Positions 7,285 through 16,531 of a DNA stretch of 64,000 nucleotides are shown in pieces. Every line of letters begins with the position of its first letter. Within the stretch, counting starts at the first letter, position 1. This DNA is from Vibrio sp. 10N (GTDB lineage: Bacteria > Pseudomonadota > Gammaproteobacteria > Enterobacterales > Vibrionaceae): positions 1,426,001 through 1,490,000 of the forward strand of contig NZ_BTPM01000002.1 of the NCBI RefSeq assembly GCF_036245475.1, written 5' to 3'. The position numbers and the translations under genes are program-made. The notes beneath the pieces are model-generated. The model had not been told where the DNA came from and made no database searches. It saw only the letters and a program-made list of their open reading frames with translations.

Positions 7285-9738
7285 TTAGCGAGAAACTGCT
7301 TCTAGTTTCCAAATGTTGTTCACGTAATCGCGAATCGAACGGTCTGAGCTGAACTTGCCAACTAGCGCCGTGTTAAGAATCGCTTTCTTCGCCCAACCAG
7401 CTTGGTCACGGTATTGCGCGTCCATGTCTTCATGCGCCTTCACGTAAGATGCGAAGTCAGCAAGACATAGGTACGGGTCACCACCATCTAGTAGGCTGTC
7501 GTATGTTGCACGTAGCAGACCTGGTTGACCTGGAGTGAACTCTTCGCCTAGTAGTAGGTCTAGAGATGCTTTCAGTAGTGGGTCAGCGTTGTAGAAGTCG
7601 TATGGGTTGTAACCTGCTGCTTTGGTGCGTTTCACACCATCAACCTCTAGACCGAAGATGTAGATGTTCTCGTCACCGACTTCTTCACGGATCTCAACGT
7701 TAGCACCATCCATCGTACCGATAGTGAGTGCGCCGTTAAGAGCCATCTTCATGTTACCTGTACCAGATGCTTCTTTACCTGCCATAGAGATTTGCTGAGA
7801 AACGTCAGCCGCTGGAATCAACATTTCAGCCATGCTTACACGGTAGTCAGGGATGAATACCACTTTCAGCTTACCGCCTAGGCGTGGGTCGTTGTTTACT
7901 TTCTCAGCAACCTTGTTAATCGCAAAGATGATCTCTTTCGCTAGGTGGTAACCCGGTGCTGCTTTAGAGCCGAAGAATACAACGCGTGGCGTCATATCAA
8001 ATGTTGGATCATTCAGTAGACGGTGGTACAGAGACAACACGTGTAGCAAATCAAGTTGCTGACGCTTGTACTCGTGTAGGCGCTTGATCATCACATCAAA
8101 GATAGCATTCGTATCTAGCTCGATACCCATGTTCGCCTTAACCCAGTCCGCTAGACGCTGTTTGTTCTGTTTCTTAACAGCCATGTAGTCTTTCTGGAAC
8201 TTAGCGTCATCAGCGTATTTCGCGATGCCTTCTAGCTGTTCAAGCTTAGCTGGCCACTCAGAACCGATCTTGTCAGTGATAAGCGCTGATAGACCTGGGT
8301 TACAGAATTTCAACCAACGACGTGGTGTCACACCGTTCGTTACGTTATGTAGACGAGTTGGGTACATCGCGTGGAATTCAGGGAACAGGTCTGATTTCAC
8401 TAGCTCTGAGTGAAGTGCAGCCACACCGTTCACTGCGTATGAACCGATAACACATAGGTTAGCCATACGAACCATGCGGTGGAAACCTTCTTGGATGATA
8501 GACAGCTTCGCTTGCTTCTCACCATCGCCAGGCCACATTGCACGAACGTCTTGCAAGAAGTGGTGGTTGATTTCGAAAATGATTTCCATGTGACGAGGAA
8601 GTAGACGCTGGATTAGCGACTCAGACCAAGTCTCTAGTGCTTCTGGAAGTAGTGTGTGGTTTGTGTATGCGAACGTTTTAGAAGAAATCGCCCACGCCTC
8701 ATCCCAGCTTAAACCTTTCTCATCAAGAAGGATGCGCATGAGTTCAGGAATCGCAATCGTTGGGTGCGTATCGTTAAGCTGAATGGTTTCTTGCTTAGGA
8801 AGATCCGCTAGCGTGTAACCTGCTGCTTCGTGACGACGTAGAATGTCGCGTACAGATGCTGCTGAGTGGAAGTACTGCTGCATTAGACGCAGTGTCTTAC
8901 CTTTCTCGTGATTGTCGTTCGGGTATAGAACCTTAGTGATGTTGCCCGCATCGATAAGCGCGTGCTGTGCTTCGAAGTAATCACCGTTGTTGAAGCTTTC
9001 TAGAGAGAAAGGAGCGATTGCCTGACATTCCCAAAGACGTAGTGGGTATACCGTGTCAGACTCATAGCCAACGATTGGAAGATCCCAAGGCATCGCTTTC
9101 ACAGTCATGCCTGGAACCCATTTACGAACGTCTTTACCGTTTACGTTTACAACTTCAACGTGACCGAAGAAACCGATCTCTTGTGCAAGTTCAGGACGAG
9201 CAACTTCCCATGGGTAACCTTCAACACCACACCATGCGTCTGGTGCCTCTTTTTGGCGACCATCTTCGAATGATTGCTTAAATAGACCGTATTCGTAGTG
9301 AAGACCGTAGCCTACAGTTGGGAATTCTTGAGCTGCACATGAATCCATAAAACATGCTGCTAAACGACCTAGACCACCGTTACCCAATGATGGGTCACGC
9401 TCTTCTTCTAGAAGGTCAGTTAGGTTGTGACCAAGTTCTGCCATTGCATCTGTCACTTGCTCGTACAAACCCATGCTGATTAGGTTGTTACCTGTTAGAC
9501 GACCGATTAGGAATTCTAGAGATAGGTAGTTAACGCTCTTCGCGCTCTTGATGCGCTCATCGGCTTCAGTTTGAAGCAGGTCAAAAGTCGTTAGCTCTGC
9601 AAGCGCACGGCCCATTGCTAGATACCACTGACGCTCTGTTGCAGTCTCTACCGTTGTTGCGTAAGTCGCTGACAGGTGTTTCTTAACACTTTCTTGGAAA
9701 GAAGCTTTATCAAATTTTTTCTGTTGCGCAGGTTTCAT
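7285..9738 (-). CDS. malP: Maltodextrin/glycogen phosphorylase
   Basis: This PLP enzyme releases glucose-1-phosphate from the non-reducing ends of maltodextrins. Its 817 residues match the family (GT35). The PLP-binding lysine is K664 in 'GTGNMKMALNGA'; 'EASGTGNMK' and 'GTMDGANVEI' flank it. The N-terminal 'SLEFLIGR' and 'DPSLGNGGLGRLAACF' blocks are intact. The ATG at 9738 follows GTGAGA. It is the first gene of malP-malQ and divergent from malT. The upstream region has MalT-box-like sequences and a CRP-like site, consistent with maltose regulation. GlgP-type activity on glycogen cannot be excluded by sequence, but the operon context favours MalP. Confidence 0.95.
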   Translation of the reverse strand: MKPAQQKKFDKASFQESVKKHLSATYATTVETATERQWYLAMGRALAELTTFDLLQTEADERIKSAKSVNYLSLEFLIGRLTGNNLISMGLYEQVTDAMAELGHNLTDLLEEERDPSLGNGGLGRLAACFMDSCAAQEFPTVGYGLHYEYGLFKQSFEDGRQKEAPDAWCGVEGYPWEVARPELAQEIGFFGHVEVVNVNGKDVRKWVPGMTVKAMPWDLPIVGYESDTVYPLRLWECQAIAPFSLESFNNGDYFEAQHALIDAGNITKVLYPNDNHEKGKTLRLMQQYFHSAASVRDILRRHEAAGYTLADLPKQETIQLNDTHPTIAIPELMRILLDEKGLSWDEAWAISSKTFAYTNHTLLPEALETWSESLIQRLLPRHMEIIFEINHHFLQDVRAMWPGDGEKQAKLSIIQEGFHRMVRMANLCVIGSYAVNGVAALHSELVKSDLFPEFHAMYPTRLHNVTNGVTPRRWLKFCNPGLSALITDKIGSEWPAKLEQLEGIAKYADDAKFQKDYMAVKKQNKQRLADWVKANMGIELDTNAIFDVMIKRLHEYKRQQLDLLHVLSLYHRLLNDPTFDMTPRVVFFGSKAAPGYHLAKEIIFAINKVAEKVNNDPRLGGKLKVVFIPDYRVSMAEMLIPAADVSQQISMAGKEASGTGNMKMALNGALTIGTMDGANVEIREEVGDENIYIFGLEVDGVKRTKAAGYNPYDFYNADPLLKASLDLLLGEEFTPGQPGLLRATYDSLLDGGDPYLCLADFASYVKAHEDMDAQYRDQAGWAKKAILNTALVGKFSSDRSIRDYVNNIWKLEAVSR

Positions 9739-9802
9739 TACGAAATCTCACTTTCAAGTTTTATCCATCTGTCACATATCGTGCATGGTGACGTGTCCAT
9801 AA

Positions 9803-9847
9803 ACATCCTCCTAAGTCCGACTCCCTAGAGGATGAGTGAGGAGGGCG
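9803..9847. promoter_or_regulatory. Candidate MalT boxes upstream of malP
   Basis: The known MalT consensus is GGGGA(T/G)GAGG. On the plus strand GAGGATGAGT (9828-9837) and GAGGAGGGCG (9838-9847) match at 8 and 7 of 10 positions, and on the minus strand a related GAGGATGTTT lies around 9803. They lie 65-110 bp upstream of the malP start, the expected place for MalT activation. I rely on motif and context only. Confidence 0.5.
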
Positions 9848-9913
9848 TAGAGGGCGTACTCCACTCCACTTAGTGATCGATCTCCCATTCCGCTATCCGA
9901 TTCGGTTTTTTCG

Positions 9914-9929
9914 GGTGATAGCGATCACG
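9914..9929. promoter_or_regulatory. Candidate CRP site in the malP-malT intergenic region
   Basis: GGTGATAGCGATCACG matches TGTGA-N6-TCACA with one mismatch in each half. It is about 180 bp upstream of malP and could serve malP, malT or both. Confidence 0.5.
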
Positions 9930-10097
9930 CCAAGCTCAGTTTTTAATCTAAGTGCTAACTAAGAAACCTTTACTATCCAGATTGCAACTAAATACAAAAA
10001 TTGTTGTTGAGATCACAATTAGCCGTGAAAAACCCCCAAAGAAATGCGTTTTTTTGTATACATGGCAAGCCAAACCCTCTGCGAACAGTCACCATTA

Positions 10098-10139
10098 AGT
10101 GACCGACTTCACATTTATGAGGCGTAGTTGGGCTATAAG
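10098..10139 (+). promoter_or_regulatory. malT promoter with CRP site in class II position
   Basis: AGTGACCGACTTCACA (10098-10113) differs from TGTGA-N6-TCACA at one position. TATAAG at 10134-10139 makes a good -10 element, placing the transcription start near 10146 and the CRP centre near -41, the class II spacing. No good -35 is present, as expected when CRP supplies that contact. This implies a malT 5' UTR of about 138 nt. Confidence 0.6.
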
Positions 10140-10283
10140 ACACGCAATAATTAAAATCTGGCGCTCGATCAACAACGGTATAACCCAGTGTTTCATACCA
10201 TCGAGTTTGCTCTATAAAGCCGTGGTAATCACTCTCTCCTCCTTTAGGAGAAGAAGAAAATAATAATTAGTAGGAAAAATCGT

Positions 10284-12992
10284 ATGTGGATTCCTTCAAA
10301 ACTGACTCGTCCGGGCCGCTTGCACAATGCTATTGTGCGCCCACGAGTATTAGATCTGCTTGCACAGGCTCCCTTTTATAAACTGGTACTTTTTCGCTCG
10401 CCGGCAGGTTACGGTAAAACAACGATGGCCGCTCAATGGTTATCGGACAAACCACATGTAGGTTGGTACAGCATTGATGAAAGTGACAACGACCCATTTC
10501 GTTTCGTCAATTACTTGCTGCAAGCCATTAATAAAGCCACCAGCAATAGCTGTCCTAATGCCCAAAAGCTGGCAGAACGTCGACAATTTTCATCTCTGCA
10601 CTCACTGTTTAGTGAAGTGTTCGCCGAGCTAACCAGCTACCATCACGAGTGCTATATCGTGCTGGATGATTACCACCTCATCACCGATGAAGACATTCAT
10701 GAAGCGATGCGCTTTTTCCTAAAGCACATGCCAGATAACATCACTTTGGTCGTGACCAGTCGTGGTAATCCCCCACTGGGTACCGCAAACCTGCGTGTAC
10801 GTGACCTTATGATTGAAATTGGCAACGAATTACTTGCCTTCGACACAGAAGAAACCACTCGCTTCTTTAGCCAGCGCCTTGCCAGTGAGATCGATAACGA
10901 AACGGCCAATACACTGCGCACATACGTTGAAGGTTGGCCATCGGCGCTGCAACTTTTCGCACTGCAAGCGCAGCACCAGAAACGCACACTGGCACAATCG
11001 GTAGAGACCATCTCCCAGTTCAACCACGCACACCTTTGGGACTACCTAGTTGAAGAGGTGTTTGACTTACTTGATAAAGAAACTCGTCATTTCTTAATGC
11101 AGTGCTCGGTGCTTGATCATTTCAACGACAATTTGGTCACCGCACTAACAAAACGCGACGATGCGCTTAGTATGATTGAGTCGTTAAACCGTTTTGGCCT
11201 ATTCATCTACCCGTTGGAAGGAGAGAACAACTGGTTTAGGTTCCACAACCTATTTGCTGAGTTTTTATCCCACGAACGAAAAGCACGAATTCCCCAACAA
11301 GAGCACGACCTACATCTAGCTGCTGCGAATGCTTGGCTAGAACAAAAAGTGCCTCATCAAGCCCTGCGTCATGCGCGTCTTGCTAACAATGCAGATTTGG
11401 TGGCGAACATTTTGCTGCAGTTTGGCTGGCAAATGTTTAACCAAGGTGAGCTAACCACCCTAGAAGATGCGATTGGCGTTCTCAGCCACGATCAGCTTTA
11501 TAGTCAGCCAAAGCTTTGCGTGTTGCAGGCTTGGCTGGCACAAAGCCAACACCGCTATAACGAAGTCGGTGAACTGATCGACAAAGCCAGTGAAGAAATG
11601 GCAACACGCGAGGTCAAAGTAACCAAGAAAGAAGAAGGTGAATTCCACGCACTTCGTGCTCAGGTGGCCATCAACCAAAACTCGCCAGATCAAGCTATCG
11701 AACTGGCGGAGCTGGCACTAAGTGAGCTTGACCACTCGGAATATCGCAGCCGCATTGTGGCCACCTCAGTTGTTGGCGAGGTCAACCACGTGATCGGTAA
11801 CCTTAGCCGTGCACTGTCTATGATGCAGCAGACCGAAAAGCTGGCTCGTCAATATCACGTCTACCATCAAGCGTTATGGGCGCAGCTACAACAAAGTGAA
11901 ATTCTGATCGCACAAGGCTACGTGCAAGCTGCATTCGAAATTCAAGAGAGCGCCTTTAAACTGATTGAAGAGCAGCAACTCCACCAAGTGCCGCTACACG
12001 AGTTCTTATTGCGTGTCCGTGCCCAAGTTCTTTGGTGCTGGAACCGCCTCGATGAAGCAGAAGAGTGCGCGTACAAAGGCATCGACGTACTGGGGAACAT
12101 CGATCCAAGCAAGCACCTGCACAGTTACTCGATGATTGCTCGCATCGCCATTGGTCGCGGCGAGCTGGATAAGGCGTCTAAAGTCATTGAACAGATCCAG
12201 CACCTCATCAAGCAGTCGACCTATCACGTTGACTGGACAGCGAATGCCTCATTGTCACTATTGCTTTACTGGCAAGCCAGAAACGACATGGAGTCGGTTG
12301 AACAATGGCTAGAGACTGCAATTCGACCGGATGAAGCGTGCAACCACTTTTCACAGCTTCAATGGCGTAATATTGCTCGTGCGCAAATCCAGCTAGGTCA
12401 ATTTGAACAGGCTCAGAGCACTCTCGACTTCCTGGAACAAGCCGCAAGCAAGCACCAACTGGTGACCGATCGCAACCGTAATCTCATTGTGGAAGCTATC
12501 CTAAATGTTCATAACAAAAATGAAGAAAAGGCAAAACAGCTGTTGAAAGAAGCGTTAGTGCTTACTAACCAAACTGGCATGATTGGCAATTTCCTCATTG
12601 ATGGCGCCACCATTGGCCACTTGCTGGCTAACCTAGTGTCGAAGTCCGATCTTGGCGATCTTGAGCGTCACCGCGCGCAACTGCTGATGAAAGACATCAA
12701 CACCACTCAGCGTAGCCGCTCAGTACACTTTAACGAAGAGTTTGTTGAGAAGCTGGTCAACCACCCTAATATCCCTGAGTTAGTACGTACTAGCCCGCTA
12801 ACCCAGCGTGAATGGCAAGTTCTTGGATTGATTTACTCTGGTTTCAGCAACGAGCAAATTGCTCAAGAGTTGGATGTTGCAGGTACCACGATTAAAACTC
12901 ACATTCGTAACCTGTACCAAAAGCTCAACATTGCCAATCGTAAAGAGGCGATCAGTACTGCAGAAAACTTATTGCAGTTGATGGGTTACTAA
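10284..12992 (+). CDS. malT: MalT, ATP-dependent activator of the maltose regulon
   Basis: MalT is a STAND-family activator that binds ATP and maltotriose and turns on the maltose genes. Its 902 residues are nearly the E. coli length. Visible parts: Walker A 'SPAGYGKTT' (39-47), Walker B 'CYIVLDDYH' (123-131), a long helical repeat region (about 400-800) for maltotriose binding, and a C-terminal LuxR-type helix-turn-helix, 'SPLTQREWQVLGLIYSGFSN' followed by 'TIKTHIRNLYQKLNI'. The ATG at 10284 follows TAGGAAAAATCGT. It is divergent from malP-malQ, its probable targets, and has a CRP-type promoter upstream. Confidence 0.95.
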   Translation: MWIPSKLTRPGRLHNAIVRPRVLDLLAQAPFYKLVLFRSPAGYGKTTMAAQWLSDKPHVGWYSIDESDNDPFRFVNYLLQAINKATSNSCPNAQKLAERRQFSSLHSLFSEVFAELTSYHHECYIVLDDYHLITDEDIHEAMRFFLKHMPDNITLVVTSRGNPPLGTANLRVRDLMIEIGNELLAFDTEETTRFFSQRLASEIDNETANTLRTYVEGWPSALQLFALQAQHQKRTLAQSVETISQFNHAHLWDYLVEEVFDLLDKETRHFLMQCSVLDHFNDNLVTALTKRDDALSMIESLNRFGLFIYPLEGENNWFRFHNLFAEFLSHERKARIPQQEHDLHLAAANAWLEQKVPHQALRHARLANNADLVANILLQFGWQMFNQGELTTLEDAIGVLSHDQLYSQPKLCVLQAWLAQSQHRYNEVGELIDKASEEMATREVKVTKKEEGEFHALRAQVAINQNSPDQAIELAELALSELDHSEYRSRIVATSVVGEVNHVIGNLSRALSMMQQTEKLARQYHVYHQALWAQLQQSEILIAQGYVQAAFEIQESAFKLIEEQQLHQVPLHEFLLRVRAQVLWCWNRLDEAEECAYKGIDVLGNIDPSKHLHSYSMIARIAIGRGELDKASKVIEQIQHLIKQSTYHVDWTANASLSLLLYWQARNDMESVEQWLETAIRPDEACNHFSQLQWRNIARAQIQLGQFEQAQSTLDFLEQAASKHQLVTDRNRNLIVEAILNVHNKNEEKAKQLLKEALVLTNQTGMIGNFLIDGATIGHLLANLVSKSDLGDLERHRAQLLMKDINTTQRSRSVHFNEEFVEKLVNHPNIPELVRTSPLTQREWQVLGLIYSGFSNEQIAQELDVAGTTIKTHIRNLYQKLNIANRKEAISTAENLLQLMGY

Positions 12993-13014
12993 GCTTCCCC
13001 ACCCTTCATAAAAC

Positions 13015-13047
13015 AAAGCCCGAGCATCGTCATTGCTCGGGCTTTTT
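13015..13047 (+). terminator. Rho-independent terminator of malT
   Basis: AAAGCCCGAGCA, a 7-base loop and TGCTCGGGCTTT followed by further T residues form a strong terminator 23 bp after the malT stop. Confidence 0.9.
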
Positions 13048-13052
13048 GCTTT

Positions 13053-13079
13053 AAAAGAGCGCTCACAGGAAGGAGCGCT
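13053..13079 (-). terminator. Terminator of the polyamine-type ABC transporter operon
   Basis: On the minus strand AGCGCTC, an 8-base loop and GAGCGCT are followed by CTTTTAAA, 56 bp beyond the last permease stop codon. Confidence 0.65.
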
Positions 13080-13134
13080 TGGGTCAATGGCTTAGCATGA
13101 AGCAAACACTCTGGACGGCAGCCTGATACCCGAA

Positions 13135-13983
13135 TTACTCATCGATTCCACGAATTTTCATATTGCGGCGCCGCAGATACTCAAGCGTCACCAATAGCAG
13201 TACCGACATCAAAATCAGCAGCGATGCCACTGCCAAAATGGTCGGGCTAATTTGCTCACGAATACCGGACCACATCTGCCGTGGCACGGTGCGCTGCTCG
13301 GCACCCGTAATGAACAGCGCCACCACCACCTCATCAAACGAAGTACCAAACGCAAACAGTCCACCAGAAATCATCCCCGGCCTGATCAGCGGAAACGTCA
13401 CGGTGCGAAAGGTGTACACCGGATTAGCGCCCAGACTTGCCGCCGCTTTGGTTAAGCTATGATCGAAGCCGCTCAATGTCGCGCTAACCGTAATCACCAC
13501 AAACGGCGTACCCAGCGCGGCGTGCGCCAAGATAATCCCGGGCATAGTCTGAGCAAGGCCAAATCGGGTGTAGAAGAAGTACATTGCCGCGGCCGAAATG
13601 ATCACCGGCACTATCATAGGTGAAATCAGTAGCGCCAATATCGCATTACGAAACGGTACTTTCTCGTTGGATAAACCCAGTGCTGCCAGCGTACCCAATA
13701 ACGTGGCCAAAATGGCCGCCATCAGGGCGATGAAGGTGCTATTTTGCAATGCTTGGCGCCATTGCTGGTTTTCTATCATCTCTTGATACCAGCGCAGCGA
13801 ATATGCCTCTGGCTCAAGATTCATCATCCCCTCAGTAAAGGTGAAATAAGGCGTTGCATTGAATGAGAGTGGGACAATAATCAAAATCGGCGCGATGAGA
13901 AAAAACAGCACCAAGCTACAAAAACCAAGGTAACTCCAGTACCCCACCCGCTCAGCGCGCGATGCGTAAGTTGGTAATGCCAT
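13135..13983 (-). CDS. ABC transporter permease, PotC/YdcV-like (likely hydroxyproline-related import)
   Basis: A 282-residue inner-membrane permease with about six membrane segments. It carries the EAA loop that contacts the ATPase, 'KAAASLGANPVYTFRTVTFP', around residue 180. It follows its partner permease with a 3-bp gap and closes the operon. Family resemblance is to the polyamine/opine/2-aminoethylphosphonate group (PotC). Because the operon lies among hydroxyproline catabolic genes and carries the same operator motif as they do, I infer that the substrate is hydroxyproline or a derivative, not polyamines. Family knowledge alone cannot fix the substrate. Confidence 0.85.
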   Translation of the reverse strand: MALPTYASRAERVGYWSYLGFCSLVLFFLIAPILIIVPLSFNATPYFTFTEGMMNLEPEAYSLRWYQEMIENQQWRQALQNSTFIALMAAILATLLGTLAALGLSNEKVPFRNAILALLISPMIVPVIISAAAMYFFYTRFGLAQTMPGIILAHAALGTPFVVITVSATLSGFDHSLTKAAASLGANPVYTFRTVTFPLIRPGMISGGLFAFGTSFDEVVVALFITGAEQRTVPRQMWSGIREQISPTILAVASLLILMSVLLLVTLEYLRRRNMKIRGIDE

Positions 13984-13986
13984 GAC

Positions 13987-15267
13987 CTATCCTCCTACTC
14001 GAATGTTGTTAATGCCCACCAAGCGGTTGAACAGGTAAAACAGCCCAAGCACCAACAGCAGCAATAAACCACCAAGTGCCGCCGCCATGCCCCAGTTGAG
14101 AGACGTCTGCATGTGATAAGCGATCATGTTGGAAATCATCTGCCCGCTGCGTCCGCCTACCAGCGCAGGCGTGATGTAAAAACCAATCGAAAGAATGAAG
14201 GTCAACAAACAGCCTGCGCCAACGCCAGGAAGCGTCAGTGGCATATAGACTTTGGTAAATGCGACTCGAGGCGATGCGCCTAATGAACGCGCAGCTCTAA
14301 AGTAAGTCGGGCTAATGCCCTTCATCACGCTGTAGAGCGGTAAGATCATAAATGGCAGTAAAATATGCACCATGGACACCACTGTGCCAAAGGTGTTGTG
14401 AATCAGCGCTAATCGCTCACTAGACAGCCCGCTCCAAATCAGCAGGTCATTGACTACCCCCTGATTTTGCAGCAAAACAATCCACGATGTTGTCCTGACC
14501 AGAAGTGATGTCCAGAACGGTAACAACACCACAATCAACAACAAATTGGCATGTTTATCAGGCAAGTTGGCCAGTAGGTAAGCCAGCGGATAGGCAAGCG
14601 CCAAACACACTAAGGTGATCACCAGCGACATCCACAAGGTTTTGTAAAACAAACCTAAATAGATCTGCCTCGACTCAGATTGCTCAGTAATTTTGCCGTT
14701 TTCATCCACCTTCAAGTCCAATGCGGCAAGATAGAAGTGAGAGGTGTAGGCGGAGTTCAGGTTCTTAATCGCAGCCCAGTATTTAGGCTGCTGCCAGCGT
14801 TTGTCGATAGCGACAAGCTGCTCATAGGTAACTAATTTTCCATCCAGCTTCGCCAACTTACGACCCGTTTTCATCAGTAAGCTACGCATGCCCGAAATTT
14901 CAATGTTAAAGCGATTAGCCACTTTTGGTAGCTGCTTGGAGAGATAAAGCGCAGTGATCTCTTCACTAAACGTATGAACAAGACGCTCACTCGGCACCGA
15001 TTGCGTATCCCAAGCAGCTATTTCAACCGTGGTATCAGGCAGCGAGTCCACCACCAGAGAGTTATCGATACTGCGATAGAGCATCTCTACGATAGGAAAC
15101 GCAAAGGACAGCAAGATAAAGCAAACCAAAGGGAGGGTTAGAAAAAGGGAGCGTATCTGCTTACGTCTTTCTGCTTTTGCCAGTTGCTGAGCGAGATCAG
15201 GCGTGTGGTTGCTAAGCTGCCTTTCCAGCTCGGTTACCGACTCCAAGGATGAAAGCTCGCGACTCAT
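13987..15267 (-). CDS. ABC transporter permease, PotB-like with large periplasmic insert
   Basis: A 426-residue permease, longer than the usual ~280-310. A cytoplasmic N-terminal extension (about 1-35) precedes the first membrane helix, and about 130 hydrophilic residues (roughly 65-200, including 'DTQSVPSERLVHTFSEE') lie between helices 1 and 2, so they should face the periplasm. The EAA loop 'RAARSLGASPRVAFTKVYMP' is present near residue 330. Such inserts occur in this opine/polyamine permease subgroup. The start overlaps the stop of the ATPase gene by 4 bases (ATGA), indicating translational coupling. Confidence 0.85.
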   Translation of the reverse strand: MSRELSSLESVTELERQLSNHTPDLAQQLAKAERRKQIRSLFLTLPLVCFILLSFAFPIVEMLYRSIDNSLVVDSLPDTTVEIAAWDTQSVPSERLVHTFSEEITALYLSKQLPKVANRFNIEISGMRSLLMKTGRKLAKLDGKLVTYEQLVAIDKRWQQPKYWAAIKNLNSAYTSHFYLAALDLKVDENGKITEQSESRQIYLGLFYKTLWMSLVITLVCLALAYPLAYLLANLPDKHANLLLIVVLLPFWTSLLVRTTSWIVLLQNQGVVNDLLIWSGLSSERLALIHNTFGTVVSMVHILLPFMILPLYSVMKGISPTYFRAARSLGASPRVAFTKVYMPLTLPGVGAGCLLTFILSIGFYITPALVGGRSGQMISNMIAYHMQTSLNWGMAAALGGLLLLLVLGLFYLFNRLVGINNIRVGG

Positions 15268-16439
15268 AATGCTTCCTCCAGCTTTACTCCATCACGAGTA
15301 GTCTTATGGTCTATCCCAGAGCGATTCTGCGCCTGAGAATCCGGCTTATGAAAATCTAAGGCATGACAATCCTGTTTTCGCCAGCCTATCTCGACCTGCT
15401 CACCCACTTGTACCGCCAAGCCTTGCCCTGAGTCGTTAGGAACTTTGACCACCAAATTAGCAAAACCCGGCACTTCAATAATCAAGCGGAAGTGATCACC
15501 GTGATAGATCATTTCATTCACTCGACCGACAAACCGATTTTGTAGCTCCGGCCCTTGGGGATTAATGACGATCTTTTCCGGTCTTATCGATAATGTGGTG
15601 AACGCGCGCTCGCTAGCCACTTGCACCGACTTCGCCTGAACTTGATACGAACCAACCGCAACCTGACAACACTGCTCTTCTAGCGACTGTACTTGGCCGA
15701 CTATTTGATTGTTTTCGCCGATGAACTGAGCCACGAATGCATTGCTTGGCGATTCGTATAGCTCGTTCGGCGGGGCCAGTTGTTGCACTTCACCATCGTT
15801 AAACACCGCGATGCGATCGGACATCGTCAATGCCTCATCTTGGTCATGAGTGACATACAAAATGGTGATGCCAAGCTTCTCATGCAAGTGTTTGATTTCC
15901 ATCTGCATCGTTTCACGAAGCTGTTTATCTAAAGCGCCTAATGGCTCATCCATCAGAACCAGCTTAGGCTCAAACACCAAAGCTCTTGCCAAGGCAACGC
16001 GCTGCTGCTGACCACCGGAGAGCTGCTTAGGATAGCGATTTGCCACATGAGAAAGCTCCACCATAGATAAGATGTTCTCAACTCGCTCAGCGATTTCTCG
16101 CGCGCTCATATTGCGCACTTTCAGTGGAAACGCCAAGTTCTCGGCAATGGTCATGTGCGGGAACAGGGCATAGTTTTGAAATACCATGCCGATCTCGCGT
16201 TTATGTGGAGCGAGATGATTCACCGGCGTGCCATCAATAAAGATTTCACCATGCGTTGCCGTTTCAAAGCCTGCGAGCATCATCAAGCAAGTGGTTTTTC
16301 CTGAGCCAGATGGACCCAACATGGTGACAAACTCACCCGGGGCGATGTCGAGGTTAAAGTCCTTTACGACCAAGGTTTTGCCATCGTAGGTTTTCTTTAC
16401 ATGCTGAAAACTCACATAGTCCGTTCGATTCGTTTTCAT
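15264..16439 (-). CDS. ABC transporter ATPase, PotA-like
   Basis: A 391-residue cytoplasmic ATPase powering the neighbouring permeases. Walker A 'GPSGSGKTT' (about 43-51), signature 'LSGGQQQRVALARAL' (about 141-155), Walker B 'LVLMDEPLGALD' and switch 'THDQDEAL' are all intact, followed by a C-terminal TOBE domain (about 300-365) typical of PotA/UgpC-type proteins. It lies 92 bp downstream of the dapA-like gene and overlaps the first permease gene. The rest of its operon and the upstream operator suggest it is induced with hydroxyproline catabolism. Confidence 0.9.
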   Translation of the reverse strand: MKTNRTDYVSFQHVKKTYDGKTLVVKDFNLDIAPGEFVTMLGPSGSGKTTCLMMLAGFETATHGEIFIDGTPVNHLAPHKREIGMVFQNYALFPHMTIAENLAFPLKVRNMSAREIAERVENILSMVELSHVANRYPKQLSGGQQQRVALARALVFEPKLVLMDEPLGALDKQLRETMQMEIKHLHEKLGITILYVTHDQDEALTMSDRIAVFNDGEVQQLAPPNELYESPSNAFVAQFIGENNQIVGQVQSLEEQCCQVAVGSYQVQAKSVQVASERAFTTLSIRPEKIVINPQGPELQNRFVGRVNEMIYHGDHFRLIIEVPGFANLVVKVPNDSGQGLAVQVGEQVEIGWRKQDCHALDFHKPDSQAQNRSGIDHKTTRDGVKLEEAL

Positions 16440-16531
16440 AGTCTCTGCCTTGATTGGGTTAAGTTAAGAGCGCCCGCCATGAGCGCTCTGTGCTATTAGT
16501 TCTTTGCGCTATTAGTTCATTTGCGCCAAAA

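Noticed and set aside
10697..11033. Two overlapping antisense frames inside malT
   Set aside because: They lie within intact malT coding sequence and have no independent signals.
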